A stretch of DNA of 64,000 nt from Amycolatopsis eburnea (GTDB taxonomy: Bacteria > Actinomycetota > Actinomycetes > Mycobacteriales > Pseudonocardiaceae): positions 38,938 through 102,937 of the forward strand of contig NZ_RSEC01000009.1 of NCBI RefSeq assembly GCF_003937945.1. The letters run 5' to 3'. How positions within the stretch are numbered: the stretch's first letter is position 1; each line of letters starts with the position of its first letter. Positions 25,956 to 37,322 of the stretch are shown here, in pieces. A program made the translations under genes and the position numbers. Under the pieces are notes generated by a model that was not told the DNA's origin, searched no databases, and was given only the letters and a program-made list of their open reading frames with translations.

Positions 25956-26768
25956 TCAGGTCACGTGGCGCTCGAACGCCGCGATCGTCGCCGCCAGCAC
26001 CTCCGCACCCGGCCGCGCCCACAACTCCGCGTTGAACACCTCGACCTCGATCGGCCCGTCGTACCCCGCCGCCTCGACGCAGGACCGCAGGTGGCGGTGG
26101 TCGACCGGCCCGTCCCCGGGGAGAGCCCGGCCCAGCAGCGGGTCCGGCAGCGGCACCAGGACGTCGCACACGTGGAACCCCGCGATCCGGCCGGCCGCCG
26201 CGGCGATCGAGGACTCGATCCGCGGGTCCCACCAGACGTGGAACTCGTCGACGATCACCCCGACCTGCTCGGGCGGGTGCTCGGCCGCGATCGCCAGCGC
26301 CTGGTCCACAGTGGACAGCACCGATCGCTCCGCGCACTGCATCGGGTGCAACGGCTCCAAGCCGAGCCGCACACCGCGCGAGCCCGCGTACGGGGCCAGC
26401 TCGCCGACGGCGTCCGCGACACGCTGGCGGGAGGCGGCCAGGTCGCCGTCCGCGATGCCGCCGACCACCAGCACCAGCACGCCGGCGCCGAGCGCGGCCG
26501 CTTCGTCGATCGCCTCGCGGGTCTGCGCGACACCGTCCACAGGGGACCCTTCCGGGGTCACGCCGGTGAAGAACCCGCCGCGGCACAGCGAAGACACCCG
26601 GACGTCGTGCTCCTTGAGCAGCCGCGCGGTTTCGGCGACGCCGGTTTCCGCGACCTTGTCGCGCCAGAGCCCGATCCAGCCGACGCCCGCCGCCGCGCAG
26701 CCTGCCACCGCTTCGGGCAGGGACCAGGACTTCGTGGTGATCTGGTTGAGGCTGAGCCGCTCGTCCAT
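25956..26768 (-). CDS. Xylose-isomerase-like TIM-barrel protein
   Basis: 270 residues of the AP-endonuclease-2/sugar phosphate isomerase-epimerase fold. Metal-site candidates are Glu in LGLEPLHPM, Asp and His in VIVDEFHVWWD, His in GFHVCDV and Glu in IEVEVFNAELW. Its ATG shares a base with the stop of the DUF993 gene, so both are one operon. Probably interconverts or epimerises a sugar or polyol acid; the substrate is unknown. Confidence 0.82.
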   Translation of the reverse strand: MDERLSLNQITTKSWSLPEAVAGCAAAGVGWIGLWRDKVAETGVAETARLLKEHDVRVSSLCRGGFFTGVTPEGSPVDGVAQTREAIDEAAALGAGVLVLVVGGIADGDLAASRQRVADAVGELAPYAGSRGVRLGLEPLHPMQCAERSVLSTVDQALAIAAEHPPEQVGVIVDEFHVWWDPRIESSIAAAAGRIAGFHVCDVLVPLPDPLLGRALPGDGPVDHRHLRSCVEAAGYDGPIEVEVFNAELWARPGAEVLAATIAAFERHVT

Positions 26769-27901
26769 CACGCCACCCCGGCGGCCCGCAGCAGCGGCCG
26801 CATCCGGGCGGTGGCCAGGTCGGGGTCGGCCAGCGCGCCCGCTTCGTCGGCGAGCCGCAGCAGCGTCGCGAGGTGGGTGATCGTGCGGGCCGACTCCTGG
26901 CCGGCGATCATCCGGAAGTGCCGCTGGTGGCCGTTCAGGTACGCCAGGAAGACGACGCCGGTCTTGTAGTGCCGGGTCGGCGCGCGGAAGATCTCGCGCG
27001 ACAGCGGCACGGTCGGGTCGAGCCGGGCGTGGAACCCGGCGCGGTCGCCGTCGTCCAGGCGGCGCAGGGCCGCCGCGGCCACCGGGGCGATCGCGTCGAA
27101 GATGCCGAGCAGCGCTTCGCTGTGGCCGTGGTCGTCGCCGGCGATCAGCCCGGGGTAGTTGAAGTCGTCGCCGGTGTAGCAGGCGACGCCCGCGGGCAGC
27201 GCGCGCCGGAACTCCGTCTCCACCTCGGCGTCCAGCACGGAGACCTTCACCCCGGCGATCGTGCCGGCGTGCTCGGTGCAGAGCGCCGCCAGCTCGCGGG
27301 CGGCCGCGCGCACGTCGTCGTGGCCCCAGTAGCCGGCCAGCGCCGGGTCGAACTGCTCGCCCAGCCAGTGCAGCAGCACCGGCCCGCCCGCCTCGGACAG
27401 CAGCTTCCCGTACGCCGCGTGGTAGTCGTCCGGCCCGGTGGCCGCGGCGGCGAGCGCCCGGCTGGCCATCACGACCGGGATCGCGCCCGCGCCGCCGACC
27501 AGGTCGAGCTGCTCGCGCCAGGCGTCCACAATGGACGCGATGGTCGCCGGCCCCGGTGGCAGCTGGTCGGTGCCGACGCCCGCGCACCACCGCCGTCCGG
27601 CCGCGGCCGCGCCGGTGCGCGTCACGAGCTCTTGGGTGGTCGCCCAGTCGAGGCCCATCCCGCGCTGCGCGGTGTCCATCGCCTCCGCGACGCTCAAGCC
27701 GCACGCCCAGAGGTGCTCGCGGAAGGCGAGCGTCGTGTCCCAGTCGACGGTGCCGGGCTCGTCGGCCAGTGCGTCCGCCACGACGTGCGCGGCGGCGTAG
27801 GCGATCCGCGACGACGGCGGTGTTCCGGCCGGTTCCGGGCAAGGCGGTCCGGACGGTGTCCAGTCCAGCAGTCCGCCGCCGGGCACCGGGAGCACGAGCA
27901 T
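26768..27901 (-). CDS. DUF993 family aldolase-like protein
   Basis: 377 residues. The layout, with IPVVMASRAL, GPVLLHWLGEQFDP, GVKVSVLDAE and YTGDDFNYPGLI, is that of DUF993, thought to adopt a class I aldolase/DHDPS-like TIM barrel. The Lys in VKVSVLD is a possible Schiff-base residue. ATG 27901 is chosen over the upstream Met because GGAGG lies 8 bp before it. A perfect LacI-type operator is 22 bp upstream, and the LacI gene precedes it on the same strand. Reaction unknown. Confidence 0.8.
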   Translation of the reverse strand: MLVLPVPGGGLLDWTPSGPPCPEPAGTPPSSRIAYAAAHVVADALADEPGTVDWDTTLAFREHLWACGLSVAEAMDTAQRGMGLDWATTQELVTRTGAAAAGRRWCAGVGTDQLPPGPATIASIVDAWREQLDLVGGAGAIPVVMASRALAAAATGPDDYHAAYGKLLSEAGGPVLLHWLGEQFDPALAGYWGHDDVRAAARELAALCTEHAGTIAGVKVSVLDAEVETEFRRALPAGVACYTGDDFNYPGLIAGDDHGHSEALLGIFDAIAPVAAAALRRLDDGDRAGFHARLDPTVPLSREIFRAPTRHYKTGVVFLAYLNGHQRHFRMIAGQESARTITHLATLLRLADEAGALADPDLATARMRPLLRAAGVA

Positions 27902-27922
27902 CGCAGACCTCCGGAGCATCCA

Positions 27923-27934
27923 GAAAGCGCTTTC
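27923..27934. promoter_or_regulatory. LacI-family operator
   Basis: GAAAGCGCTTTC is a perfect 12-bp palindrome with the central CG typical of LacI-family operators. It is 22 bp upstream of the DUF993 start and 50 bp after the LacI gene, so the regulator at 27984-29024 most likely represses the DUF993/TIM-barrel operon through it. Confidence 0.8.
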
Positions 27935-27983
27935 CCGAATCCACGGTAGGGCCTGTGCCGGAGCACGACAAGGCCCGACCGGG

Positions 27984-29024
27984 TCAGCGCTTGGGGCGTC
28001 CGGTGCTTTCGCGCAGGACGACTTCGCCGGACAGCCGGACCGTCCGGGGCCGGGTGCCCGCGGACCCCTTGATCGCCAGGTCCATCGCGCGCTCGCCGAG
28101 CTCCTCCAGCGGCAGCCGCACGGTGGTCAGCGCCGGGGCGAGGTCGCGGACGACCGGGATGTCGTCGAAGCCGGCCACCGAGATGTCGCCCGGCACCGAG
28201 AGGCCTTCTTCGCGCAACGCCGTCATCGCGCCGATCGCCATCACGTCCGTGACGGCGAAGACGCAGGTCGGCAGCTTGCGCTTGCGGCCGGCGAGCAGCT
28301 GCTTCGTCGCCTCGTAGCCGCCGTCGCGGGTGAAGGCGCCCTCGACGACGTCGTCCTCGTGCAGGGTGATGCCGTGCGCGGCGAGCGCGTCGGTGAACCC
28401 GGCCAGCCGGTCGATGACGGTGCTCAGCCGCCGCGGGCCGGCGAGCACCGCGAACCGCTTGTGGCCGAGGCCCACCAGCGCGTCGGCCAGCGCCGCCGCG
28501 CCGCCCTTGTTGTCCGGCTGCACGGTGTCGATCTTGAGCCCGCGGTGGCGGCTGACCGCGGCGACCTGGCCGCCGCCACGGCGGTACGGCTCCAGCTCGG
28601 CGGCCATCGCGCGCTCCCACGTCCGGTCTTCGAACGCCGAGCCGATCAGCAGGATCGCCGCGGCCCGCTGCGCGCGCAGCGTCGAGACGTAGGCGACCTC
28701 GCGGTCGGGGTCGCGGAACGTGCCGGCCAGCATCACGAGCAGCCCGTTGTCGGTCGCCACCCGCATCACGCCGCCGGCGATCGCGGCGAAGTACGGGTCG
28801 CTGACGTCGTGGCAGATCACGCCGACCGTGCGGTGCGTGCCGCCGGCGAGGGCCTGCGCGTGCGCGTTGGGGGCGTAGGCCAGCTCGGCCGCGGCGGCGG
28901 ACACCCGCTCCCGCAGGTCGGCGCGGACGGACGCGGTGCCGTTGAGCACCCGCGACGCCGTCGCGAGCGAGACGTTCGCGCTGCGTGCCACGTCTTCCAG
29001 TGTCACGTGCGGCCGGGCCTTCAT
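27984..29024 (-). CDS. LacI-family transcriptional repressor
   Basis: 346 residues. HTH at residues 6-30 (VTLEDVARSANVSLATASRV, then LNGTASV hinge helix), followed by a periplasmic-binding-type effector domain (GVICHDVSDPYFAAIAGGV, DVMAIGAMTALREEG, VAGFDDIPVVRDLAPALTTV). ATG 29024 has GGAGGAGC before it. Its likely site is the palindrome at 27923-27934. The 217-bp gap toward 29242 holds the divergent promoters and nothing else I recognise. Confidence 0.92.
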   Translation of the reverse strand: MKARPHVTLEDVARSANVSLATASRVLNGTASVRADLRERVSAAAAELAYAPNAHAQALAGGTHRTVGVICHDVSDPYFAAIAGGVMRVATDNGLLVMLAGTFRDPDREVAYVSTLRAQRAAAILLIGSAFEDRTWERAMAAELEPYRRGGGQVAAVSRHRGLKIDTVQPDNKGGAAALADALVGLGHKRFAVLAGPRRLSTVIDRLAGFTDALAAHGITLHEDDVVEGAFTRDGGYEATKQLLAGRKRKLPTCVFAVTDVMAIGAMTALREEGLSVPGDISVAGFDDIPVVRDLAPALTTVRLPLEELGERAMDLAIKGSAGTRPRTVRLSGEVVLRESTGRPKR

Positions 29025-29241
29025 GGCTGGCTCCTCCAAGATCGGTTTCGGGTGTCTCCGCGTGCTCGGTCGGTGCAATCTACTGGGAGGAGGGTGTCTC
29101 CGGAGAAGCCGCTGCTCGGGGGACCTGACCCGTTCGAGTGAAACCGGCCGGGAAGATCGGCCGTGGCACGTGTGTTGCAAACAAGGAGAACCTTCAAGCA
29201 GTGAGTACGCCACGGCTTGATCGACCGCGAAAGGAACACGC

Positions 29242-29646
29242 ATGCTGTTCGGTGACGAGCACGTCCGCCGCTACGAGGAGACCGACGGCGAGGTCGGGCA
29301 CGAGTGGAAGGAAGGCGTCCCGACGCTGGTGCTGACCACCAAGGGCCGCAAGACCGGGCAGGAGCGCAAGTTCGCCCTGATCTACCAGGAAGTCGACGGC
29401 AACCCGGTGATCGTCGCGTCCAAGGGCGGCGCGCCGAACCACCCGGGCTGGTACTTCAACCTCGTCGAGACGCCCGAGGTCGGCGTCCAGGTGAAGGCGG
29501 ACAAGTTCAAGGCCGTCGCCCGCACGGCCGAGGGCGAGGAGCGCGCGAAGCTGTGGGACAAGCTCGCCGCCGTCTGGCCGGACTACAACGAGTACGCCAA
29601 GAAGACGGACCGTGAGATTCCCGTGGTGGTTCTCGAGCGGCAGTGA
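29242..29646 (+). CDS. Ddn-like F420-dependent oxidoreductase
   Basis: 134 residues of the deazaflavin-dependent nitroreductase (Ddn/FDOR-A) family. Family blocks are LVLTTKGRKTGQERK and the F420-binding VASKGGAPNHPGWYFNLVE. Members reduce quinones or xenobiotics with F420H2. RBS GAAAGGA precedes ATG 29242. Monocistronic. It depends on F420 made through FbiC (57754-60351). Confidence 0.9.
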   Translation: MLFGDEHVRRYEETDGEVGHEWKEGVPTLVLTTKGRKTGQERKFALIYQEVDGNPVIVASKGGAPNHPGWYFNLVETPEVGVQVKADKFKAVARTAEGEERAKLWDKLAAVWPDYNEYAKKTDREIPVVVLERQ

Positions 29647-29723
29647 AATCGGCACTGTGATCTGCGCCGCGTTCGGCGCGCACCGGGGCCGAACCGGCCG
29701 GTCGTCGGCTACGAATAACAGCC

Positions 29724-30488
29724 ATGACCGACCGCTGGACCGCCCTGGACCTCGAGGGTGAGCTGCTCACCCGACGCCAGATGATCGCCTACGGCCGGCG
29801 CTTCGCCCGCGCCGGCCGTGGCGCCTGGTACAGCTTCGCGATCGAAGTGGTCTGGCAGTTCCTCGCGCAGACCACGCGGTTCCGCGTGCGGGGCTCCCGC
29901 CACATCCCGAAGACCGGCGGGGTGCTGGTCGCGTCGAACCACCTCTCCTTCGCCGACCCGACGACGCTCACGGCGTTCTGCCTCGCCGCCGGCCGCGTGC
30001 CGCGCTACCTGGCCAAGGCCTCGCTGTGGAACCTGCCGGTGGTCGGCCGCGTGATGCGCTCGGGCCGCCACATCCCGGTCTACCGCGGCGCGGCGACGGC
30101 CGCGGAGGCCTACCGCGACCTGGTGGCGTCGGTGCGCGCGGGCGAGTGCGTCGCGGTCTTCCCGGAAGGCACGTTCTCGAAGGACCCGGACGGCTGGCCG
30201 ATGCGCGGCAAGACCGGCCTCGTCCGCGCCGCGCTGGAGACCGGCGCGCCGGTGATCCCGGTGGCCAACTGGGGCACCCACCACCTGCTGCCCTCGACGG
30301 CGTGGTTCCCGCGCGTGCTGCCGCGCAAGACGGTCGAGCTGGTCGCCGGGCCGCCGGTCGACCTGTCCGACCTGCGTGACCGCCCGCTCACCCGCGAGGT
30401 GCTGGACGAGGCGACGGCCCGCATCATGGGTGAGGTGACGACGCTTTTGGAGTCGATCCGCGGCGAGCAACGGCCGCTGGCGGCCTGA
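29724..30488 (+). CDS. 1-acylglycerol-3-phosphate acyltransferase family protein
   Basis: 254 residues. PlsC motifs are visible: catalytic NHLSFAD (NHx4D), the phosphate-binding [12 protein letters not shown] and a PVIPVANWG block. No clear membrane helix, so peripheral. It would esterify lysophosphatidate or a related acceptor in phospholipid synthesis. It lies 49 bp before dihydrolipoyl dehydrogenase and may share its transcript. Confidence 0.87.
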   Translation: MTDRWTALDLEGELLTRRQMIAYGRRFARAGRGAWYSFAIEVVWQFLAQTTRFRVRGSRHIPKTGGVLVASNHLSFADPTTLTAFCLAAGRVPRYLAKASLWNLPVVGRVMRSGRHIPVYRGAATAAEAYRDLVASVRAGECVAVFPEGTFSKDPDGWPMRGKTGLVRAALETGAPVIPVANWGTHHLLPSTAWFPRVLPRKTVELVAGPPVDLSDLRDRPLTREVLDEATARIMGEVTTLLESIRGEQRPLAA

Positions 30489-30537
30489 GTTCCGCGTCAC
30501 CCCGCCCGCACCTGGCCGAAGGGGTAGTTTCTGGCGT

Positions 30538-31918
<1,381 letters not shown>

Positions 31919-31929
<11 letters not shown>

Positions 31930-32359
31930 GGACGGCGAAGCGGAGCTCCGGCCGCTCCCAGCGGACCTTGGGCGGGTTCGGCGGGACCGTGCCGGTGCGC
32001 CGCGCGCCCATGCGGAGGTAGAACTCGAGCGCGGGCGGGTGCGCGACGACGCGGATGTCGCGCAGCCCCCGCGTTCGCGCTTCACCCCGCATGTGGTCGA
32101 TCAACCGGCGGCCGACGCCGAGTCCCTGGGCGGCGTCGGCCACGAAGAGCAGGTCGAGTTCCGCTGCCACGAGCGCGTAGAAACCGAGGATGGCGCCGTC
32201 GTCCGTGGCGGTGAAGGTGGGGTTGGCCGCGACGTAAGCGGGTGTGACTTCGTAACCGTCGAGGATGGTGGCGTAGTCGCCCCGGTACGCCGAGGACGCG
32301 AGCACGAGTGCGGTCAGGGTGGCGGCTTGATCCGGGGTGGCGCGGACGATCTCGACCAT
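31919..32359 (-). CDS. GNAT-family N-acetyltransferase
   Basis: 146 residues with the acetyl-CoA loop in [18 protein letters not shown] (Q/RxxGxG/A pattern) and the C-terminal [19 protein letters not shown]. Substrate unknown. It converges on lpdA with an 11-bp 3' overlap. Start ATG 32359 is 22 bp from the divergent nucleotidyltransferase gene. Confidence 0.85.
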
Positions 32360-32381
32360 GGCCGCAGCCTACGATGACGGC

Positions 32382-32954
32382 ATGACGGACCTCGACCGGC
32401 TCCGCGACGTCCTGGTGCGCAACGAAGTCCTCGTCGACGTCCTCGACCGGGCGCGGGGGCTCGGCCTGCCGGAGTGGTACCTCGCCGCCGGGTGTGTCGT
32501 GCAGACCGTTTGGAACGTCCTGACCGGTCGTGAGCCCACGGCGGGCATCGCGGATTACGACCTCGTCTACTTCGACGGCGCCGACCTGAGCTGGGCCGGC
32601 GAAGACCGGGTCATCCGGGCGGCGGCCGAGACGTTCGCGGATCTCGCGGTCGACGTCGAAGTGCGCAACGAGGCTCGGGTGCACCTCTGGTATGAAGCCA
32701 AGTTCGGCGTTCCTTGCCCGCCCTTCGCGAGCACCGAGGCCGCGATCGACGCGTTCCCAGCGATCTGTTCGTGCGTCGGTGTCCGGCTCGAACCCGATGG
32801 ACGCTGGCGCCTCTACGCGCCGCACGGCCTCGACGACCTCTTCGCGATGATCGTCCGGGCGAACCCCGTGCTCGCTCCGCGTGCGGTCTTCGAACGGAAA
32901 GCAGCCCGCTGGCTGGGCCGGTGGCCCGAACTCACGGTCTTGACCTCCAGGTAA
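32382..32954 (+). CDS. Nucleotidyltransferase family protein
   Basis: 190 residues. WYLAAGCVVQTVWNVLTG followed by IADYDLVYFD shows the short nucleotidyltransferase fold with a DxD-like pair (ADYD), as in the DUF925 group. A conserved-looking later part is GVRLEPDGRWRLYAPHGLDDL. Catalytic competence is uncertain. ATG 32382 is used; an in-frame GTG at 32337 lies within the divergent gene. No clear partner. Confidence 0.78.
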   Translation: MTDLDRLRDVLVRNEVLVDVLDRARGLGLPEWYLAAGCVVQTVWNVLTGREPTAGIADYDLVYFDGADLSWAGEDRVIRAAAETFADLAVDVEVRNEARVHLWYEAKFGVPCPPFASTEAAIDAFPAICSCVGVRLEPDGRWRLYAPHGLDDLFAMIVRANPVLAPRAVFERKAARWLGRWPELTVLTSR

Positions 32955-32976
32955 CTCGAAGTATCAGACTGGCGCC

Positions 32977-33864
32977 ATGAAAGCAGTGGCGTTCACCGAA
33001 TTCGGCGGGCCCGAAGTGCTCCGCGTCCTCGACCTCCCGGAACCGCACGCCGGACCCGGCGAGGTGCGGGTGCGGGTCAAGGCCGCCGGCGTGCAGCCGT
33101 ACGACGCGGCCGTGCGGGCCGGGTGGGAGCCGCCCGGGCTCGTACTCGGGTGGCCTCGCGTGCCCGGGAACGAGTTCGCCGGGGTCGTCGACGAAGGCGA
33201 ACTCGAGGCGGGTACCGAAGTTCTCGGCTTCACCGCCGTCCGGGCCGCGGCCGAGTACATCGTCGTGCCCGCCTCCGACGTCACCCCGAAGCCGCCCGAG
33301 ATGCCGTGGGAGGTCGCCGGGGGGTTCACCGCCGGGACGCAGACCGCGTCGATCGCCTTGGAGGCGTTGAAACTCCGGGCGGGGGAGACGCTGCTCGTGC
33401 ACGGCGCCGCCGGTTCGGTCGGGACCGCCGCCGTTCAGCTCGCGAGGCTCGCGGGGGCCGAGGTCGTCGGCACCGCGAGTGCGTCCAATCAGGACTACGT
33501 CCGGTCGCTGGGCGCCACCGCCGTCGTGTACGGCGAAGGGCTCAAGGAGCGGGTGGCGCCGCTGGGCGTCGACGTCGTGCTCGACGGTGCGGGCGGCGAA
33601 GCGCTCGACCTCTCACTCGAACTGGTGAAGGACCGGTCGCGGATCCTCACGCTGGTCGAGCACGAACGAGCCGCGGAACTCGGGGTGCTCGTCTCGAAGT
33701 CCGGACGCTCCGCCGCGCGTCTCGCCGAGCTGGCCGCGCTGTACGCCAAGGGGGATCTGCGCTTCCACGTGCGCCGCGCCTATCCGTACACCGAGGCGGC
33801 CGCGGCCCACCGGGAAATCGAGACCGGGCACGGGCGGGGAAAAATCGTTCTCACGTTTCCCTGA
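32977..33864 (+). CDS. NADPH:quinone reductase-like zinc-independent dehydrogenase
   Basis: 295 residues of the medium-chain dehydrogenase family, quinone oxidoreductase branch. GroES-like domain at 1-120 (EFGGPEVLRVLDLPEPHAG, VPGNEFAGVVDEGE) and Rossmann domain with LLVHGAAGSVGTAAVQLARL. No structural zinc cysteines. Slightly short because the catalytic domain loop is reduced. It likely reduces quinones or enones with NADPH. Monocistronic. Confidence 0.87.
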   Translation: MKAVAFTEFGGPEVLRVLDLPEPHAGPGEVRVRVKAAGVQPYDAAVRAGWEPPGLVLGWPRVPGNEFAGVVDEGELEAGTEVLGFTAVRAAAEYIVVPASDVTPKPPEMPWEVAGGFTAGTQTASIALEALKLRAGETLLVHGAAGSVGTAAVQLARLAGAEVVGTASASNQDYVRSLGATAVVYGEGLKERVAPLGVDVVLDGAGGEALDLSLELVKDRSRILTLVEHERAAELGVLVSKSGRSAARLAELAALYAKGDLRFHVRRAYPYTEAAAAHREIETGHGRGKIVLTFP

Positions 33865-33985
33865 CCGTTCCAGGATGTGGACGGTCGCGCGATTCAGACT
33901 TTGGTCGGTGGTTCCCCGCTCAGTCACTCCTTAGATTCTCCCCATTACACCCGGTCGAGTGACCGAGGATCACAGGGAGACATCG

Positions 33986-35890
33986 ATGGTGAGATTCAGC
34001 CGGGTTGCCGCGCACGCGGCTCCGCTGACGGTCGGCGCGTTGCTGCTGACCACGGGCGTCTCGGCGGCGCAGCCGTCCACGGTGGACGCGGCGACCGCGC
34101 GCACCGAGGCCGGCATCAGCGCCCTGCAGAGCATCAAGAAGAGCCTGAGCCCCGCGGAGCGCAAGCAATCGAGCCAGCTGGTCGTCGAGAAGCGGTTGCG
34201 GGCCGACCGGTCGCTGGCCGCGAAGCTGCCCGACTACCGCTCGGGCGTGGGCGTCAGCGGCGCCGGCACCGTCGCGGTCGACATCGCCGCGTCGGGCAAG
34301 GCCGTCGCGAACGCGGTGCGGGCCGCCGGCGGCACCGTCCGCTACACCGCGCCCGACGGCGCCGTCCGCGCCGACCTGCCGCTGTCCGCGGTGGACGCGA
34401 TCGCCGGCCGCGCCGACGTCGCCGAAGTGAAGCCCGCGGCGCAGGCCACCACCTGGAGCGAGCCGGGCAACCGGGACCTGCGCCAGGCCGTGGCCGCGAA
34501 GGCCGCCGCCGCGACGCAGGTGTCCGAAGGGGACAAGGCGCACGGCGCCGACGCCGCCCGCACGACCTACGGCGTCAGCGGTTCCGGCGTCAAGGTGTGC
34601 GTGCTCTCCGACGGCGTCGACTCGCTCGCGAAGTCGCAGAGCGCCGGCGAACTGCCCGCGGTCGACGTGCTGTCCGGCCAGAAGGGCAGCGGCGACGAGG
34701 GCACCGCGATGCTCGAGATCATCCACGACCTTGCGCCGAACGCCACTCTCGGCTTCGCCACCGCGTTCACCAGCGAGGCCAGCTTCGCCGCGAACATCCG
34801 CGCGCTGCGCACCACCGGCAAGTGCCAGATCATCGTCGACGACGTCTCCTACTTCGACGAGTCGCCGTTCCAGGACACGCAGGTCGCGCAGGCGGTCAAC
34901 GACGTGACCGCGGCCGGCGTCCTGTACTTCTCCTCGGCCGGCAACTCGGGCAACGCGACCGACGGCACCAGCGGGTACTACGAAGGCGACTTCCGCGCCT
35001 CGCCGACGAAGATCAGCGGCGTCACCGGGACCCCGCACGACTTCGACCCGAGCAGCACCACGCAGAACTTCGACGCGCTTTCGGCCGGCTCGCTCGGCAA
35101 GCCGGTGACGCTGTTCTGGTCCGACCCGTGGGGCAAGTCCGCCAACGACTACGACCTGTTCATCCTGAATTCGTCGGGCAGCGTCGTGGCCTCCAGCGAG
35201 AACGGCCAGTCCGGCTCGCAGAACCCGTACGAGATCGCGAGCGTGCCGACCACCGGCTCGGGCTACAAGGTCGCGGTCGTCAAGTACAGCGGTGCCGACC
35301 GGTTCATCGCGCTGAACGTCATCCGCGGCCGCTTCGTGGCTTCCGGTTCGCTGAAGGTCTTCAGCACCAACGGTGTCACCAACGGCCACTCGGCGGCGGC
35401 GAACGCGTTCAGCGTCGCGGCGGCCCCGGCGGCGGCCGCGTTCGGCCGCCCGCTGGAGACCGGTGACCCGGCCAACCCGGCCGGCCCGTACCCGGGCCTG
35501 TACACCGCTTCGAGCAAGTGGGAGCGGTTCTCCTCCGACGGCAAGCGCAAGCTGTTCTACAACGCCGACGGCACGGCGATCACCCCGGGCAACGTCTCCT
35601 CGACCGGCGGCACGACCCGCAACAAGCCGGACATCACGGCGGCGGACGGCGTAGCGACCTCGGTGGCCGGCTTCCAGCCGTTCTTCGGGACGTCGGCGGC
35701 GGCCCCGCACGCGGCGGCGATCGCGGCCCTGCTGCTCTCGGGCAAGCCGACGGCGACCCCGGCGCAGATCCGCTCGGCACTGGTGTCCTCGGCGATCGAC
35801 CTGGGCACGCCCGGCTTCGACACCGTGACCGGCACCGGCGTGATCATGGCGGGCCCGGCCCTGGCCGCGCTGGGTGTCCAGCCGAAGTAA
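33986..35890 (+). CDS. Large secreted S8/S53-type serine peptidase
   Basis: 634 residues with a Sec signal ([23 protein letters not shown] cleavage region), a propeptide-like region to about 190 and a split peptidase domain. Asp209 in VCVLSDGVD and Ser570 in [14 protein letters not shown] are the family Asp and Ser; SSAGNSG holds the oxyanion Asn. The usual S8 His motif HGTHVAG is replaced by a GDEGTAM block around E238, followed by LEIIHD, so a sedolisin-like Glu may serve. About 230 residues are inserted between the Asn and the Ser, including a beta-rich PPC-like segment. A strong terminator follows at 35903. Confidence 0.85.
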   Translation: MVRFSRVAAHAAPLTVGALLLTTGVSAAQPSTVDAATARTEAGISALQSIKKSLSPAERKQSSQLVVEKRLRADRSLAAKLPDYRSGVGVSGAGTVAVDIAASGKAVANAVRAAGGTVRYTAPDGAVRADLPLSAVDAIAGRADVAEVKPAAQATTWSEPGNRDLRQAVAAKAAAATQVSEGDKAHGADAARTTYGVSGSGVKVCVLSDGVDSLAKSQSAGELPAVDVLSGQKGSGDEGTAMLEIIHDLAPNATLGFATAFTSEASFAANIRALRTTGKCQIIVDDVSYFDESPFQDTQVAQAVNDVTAAGVLYFSSAGNSGNATDGTSGYYEGDFRASPTKISGVTGTPHDFDPSSTTQNFDALSAGSLGKPVTLFWSDPWGKSANDYDLFILNSSGSVVASSENGQSGSQNPYEIASVPTTGSGYKVAVVKYSGADRFIALNVIRGRFVASGSLKVFSTNGVTNGHSAAANAFSVAAAPAAAAFGRPLETGDPANPAGPYPGLYTASSKWERFSSDGKRKLFYNADGTAITPGNVSSTGGTTRNKPDITAADGVATSVAGFQPFFGTSAAAPHAAAIAALLLSGKPTATPAQIRSALVSSAIDLGTPGFDTVTGTGVIMAGPALAALGVQPK

Positions 35891-35902
35891 GGTTCCGTTC
35901 CG

Positions 35903-35936
35903 CGAAGAGGGCCCGGCACGCGCCGGGCCCTCTTCG
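35903..35936. terminator. Bidirectional rho-independent-like terminator
   Basis: GAAGAGGGCCCGGC (35904-35917) pairs with GCCGGGCCCTCTTC (35922-35935), extended by one C-G pair, with a 4-nt loop. It sits 12 bp after the protease stop and touches the convergent methyltransferase stop at 35937. Confidence 0.85.
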
Positions 35937-36566
35937 TCATTTCGCGGTGCTCAGGAGGTGGAAGCCGAGCCCGCCGTGGGTGAACCGCTCGTGCTTGCGC
36001 AAGCTCAGCCCGGCGGCGGCCAGCGCGGCTTCGACGTCGGCGACCGGCCGGATGCGGAAGCCGTTGTCGGTCAGCATCGGCACCCGCGCCATCAGGTCCG
36101 GGTCGCCGATGCCGAGCACGAACCGCCCACCGGGCGCGAGCACCCGCGCGACCTCGGCGAGCGCGGCGTCGAGGTCCTCGACGAAGTAGATGGTGTTCGT
36201 CGAAACGACCGCGTCGACCGAGCCGTCCGCCAGCGGCAGCGCCGTCATCGAGCCCTCGTCGAGCACGAGCCGCCCGGCCGCCAGCTCCTCGCGGAAGGTC
36301 GCCCGGGCCCGCTCGAGCATCGTCGCCGAGATGTCCACGCCGTGCACGCGCGCGGCGGCCGGCAGCAGCAGGCGGAGCCCGAGGCCACCGCCGAACCCGA
36401 TGTCCAGCGCGGTTTCGCCGCCGGTCAGCCCGAGGGCGGCGACGGCCTTCTCCACCGCCTCGCGGTTGCGGCGGTTGAGCATCGCGCCGACGACCCGCCC
36501 CCGCAGGCCGCTAGGGTGGCCGAGCTGCCGGGCGAGCCCCGCTCGGAATCTCTCGCGAAGTCCCAT
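35937..36566 (-). CDS. Class I SAM-dependent methyltransferase
   Basis: 209 residues. SAM motif I is [16 protein letters not shown], motif II region [15 protein letters not shown], and motif IV/VI includes [19 protein letters not shown] followed by [13 protein letters not shown]. This is the ubiquinone/menaquinone-type (UbiE-like) small-molecule methyltransferase architecture. Substrate unknown. It is divergent from the SDR at 36588 with 21 bp between starts, so the promoters overlap. Confidence 0.87.
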   Translation of the reverse strand: MGLRERFRAGLARQLGHPSGLRGRVVGAMLNRRNREAVEKAVAALGLTGGETALDIGFGGGLGLRLLLPAAARVHGVDISATMLERARATFREELAAGRLVLDEGSMTALPLADGSVDAVVSTNTIYFVEDLDAALAEVARVLAPGGRFVLGIGDPDLMARVPMLTDNGFRIRPVADVEAALAAAGLSLRKHERFTHGGLGFHLLSTAK

Positions 36567-36587
36567 GCGAGCAGTCTAGGAGGCGGA

Positions 36588-37322
36588 ATGGCGAAAACGG
36601 CGGTGGTCACCGGGGCCGGCTCGGGGATCGGGCGCGCGGTGGCGCGGGCGCTGCTCGAGGACGGCTGGTCCGTCGCGCTGGCCGGACGCCGCGCCGCCGC
36701 CCTCGAGGAAACCGCCGAGGGCTTCGAGAGCGCGCTCGTCGTCCCCACCGACGTCGCCGACGAGCAGTCGGTCGACGCGCTGTTCGCGGCTGTCCGGGAC
36801 GCCTGGGGGCGGCTCGACCTGCTCGTCAACAACGCCGGCATCGGCGCGGCCGGGACGATCGCCGACCTGTCCGTCGAGGACTGGAAGCGGACCGTGGACG
36901 TCAACCTGACCGGGATGTTCCTCTGCGCCCGGCAGGCCGTGCGGCTGATGAAGGACCAGGACCCCCGCGGCGGCCGGATCGTCAACAACGGCTCGATCTC
37001 CGCTCACGTGCCGCGGCCCGCGAGCGTCGCGTACACGGCGACCAAGCACGCGGTCACCGGCCTGACCCGCTCGATCTCGCTGGACGGCCGCGCCTGGAAC
37101 GTCGCCTGCGGCCAGATCGACATCGGCAACGCAGCCACGGAGATGACCGAACGCATGGCGGCGGGCATCCCCCAGGCGGACGGCCGGGTCCTCGCGGAAC
37201 CGACGTTCGACGTCCGCCACGTGGCCGACGCGGTCCGGTACATGGCGGGGCTGCCGCTGGACGCAAACGTCCAGTTCCTCACCGTCACGGCGACGACGAT
37301 GCCGTTCATCGGCCGCGGCTAG
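36588..37322 (+). CDS. Short-chain dehydrogenase/reductase
   Basis: 244 residues, classical SDR. Cofactor motif [12 protein letters not shown] at LLVNNAGIG, and catalytic Ser, Tyr and Lys in NNGSISAH and YTATK. AGGAGG precedes ATG 36588. The C-terminus ends FIGRG; its stop shares CTAG with the stop of the convergent reductase at 37319. Substrate unknown. Confidence 0.9.
   Translation: MAKTAVVTGAGSGIGRAVARALLEDGWSVALAGRRAAALEETAEGFESALVVPTDVADEQSVDALFAAVRDAWGRLDLLVNNAGIGAAGTIADLSVEDWKRTVDVNLTGMFLCARQAVRLMKDQDPRGGRIVNNGSISAHVPRPASVAYTATKHAVTGLTRSISLDGRAWNVACGQIDIGNAATEMTERMAAGIPQADGRVLAEPTFDVRHVADAVRYMAGLPLDANVQFLTVTATTMPFIGRG

Noticed and set aside
29025..29241. Small RNA or extra short gene in the 217-bp gap
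   Set aside because: No hairpin with T-run and no short frame with a ribosome-binding site other than those of the flanking genes.
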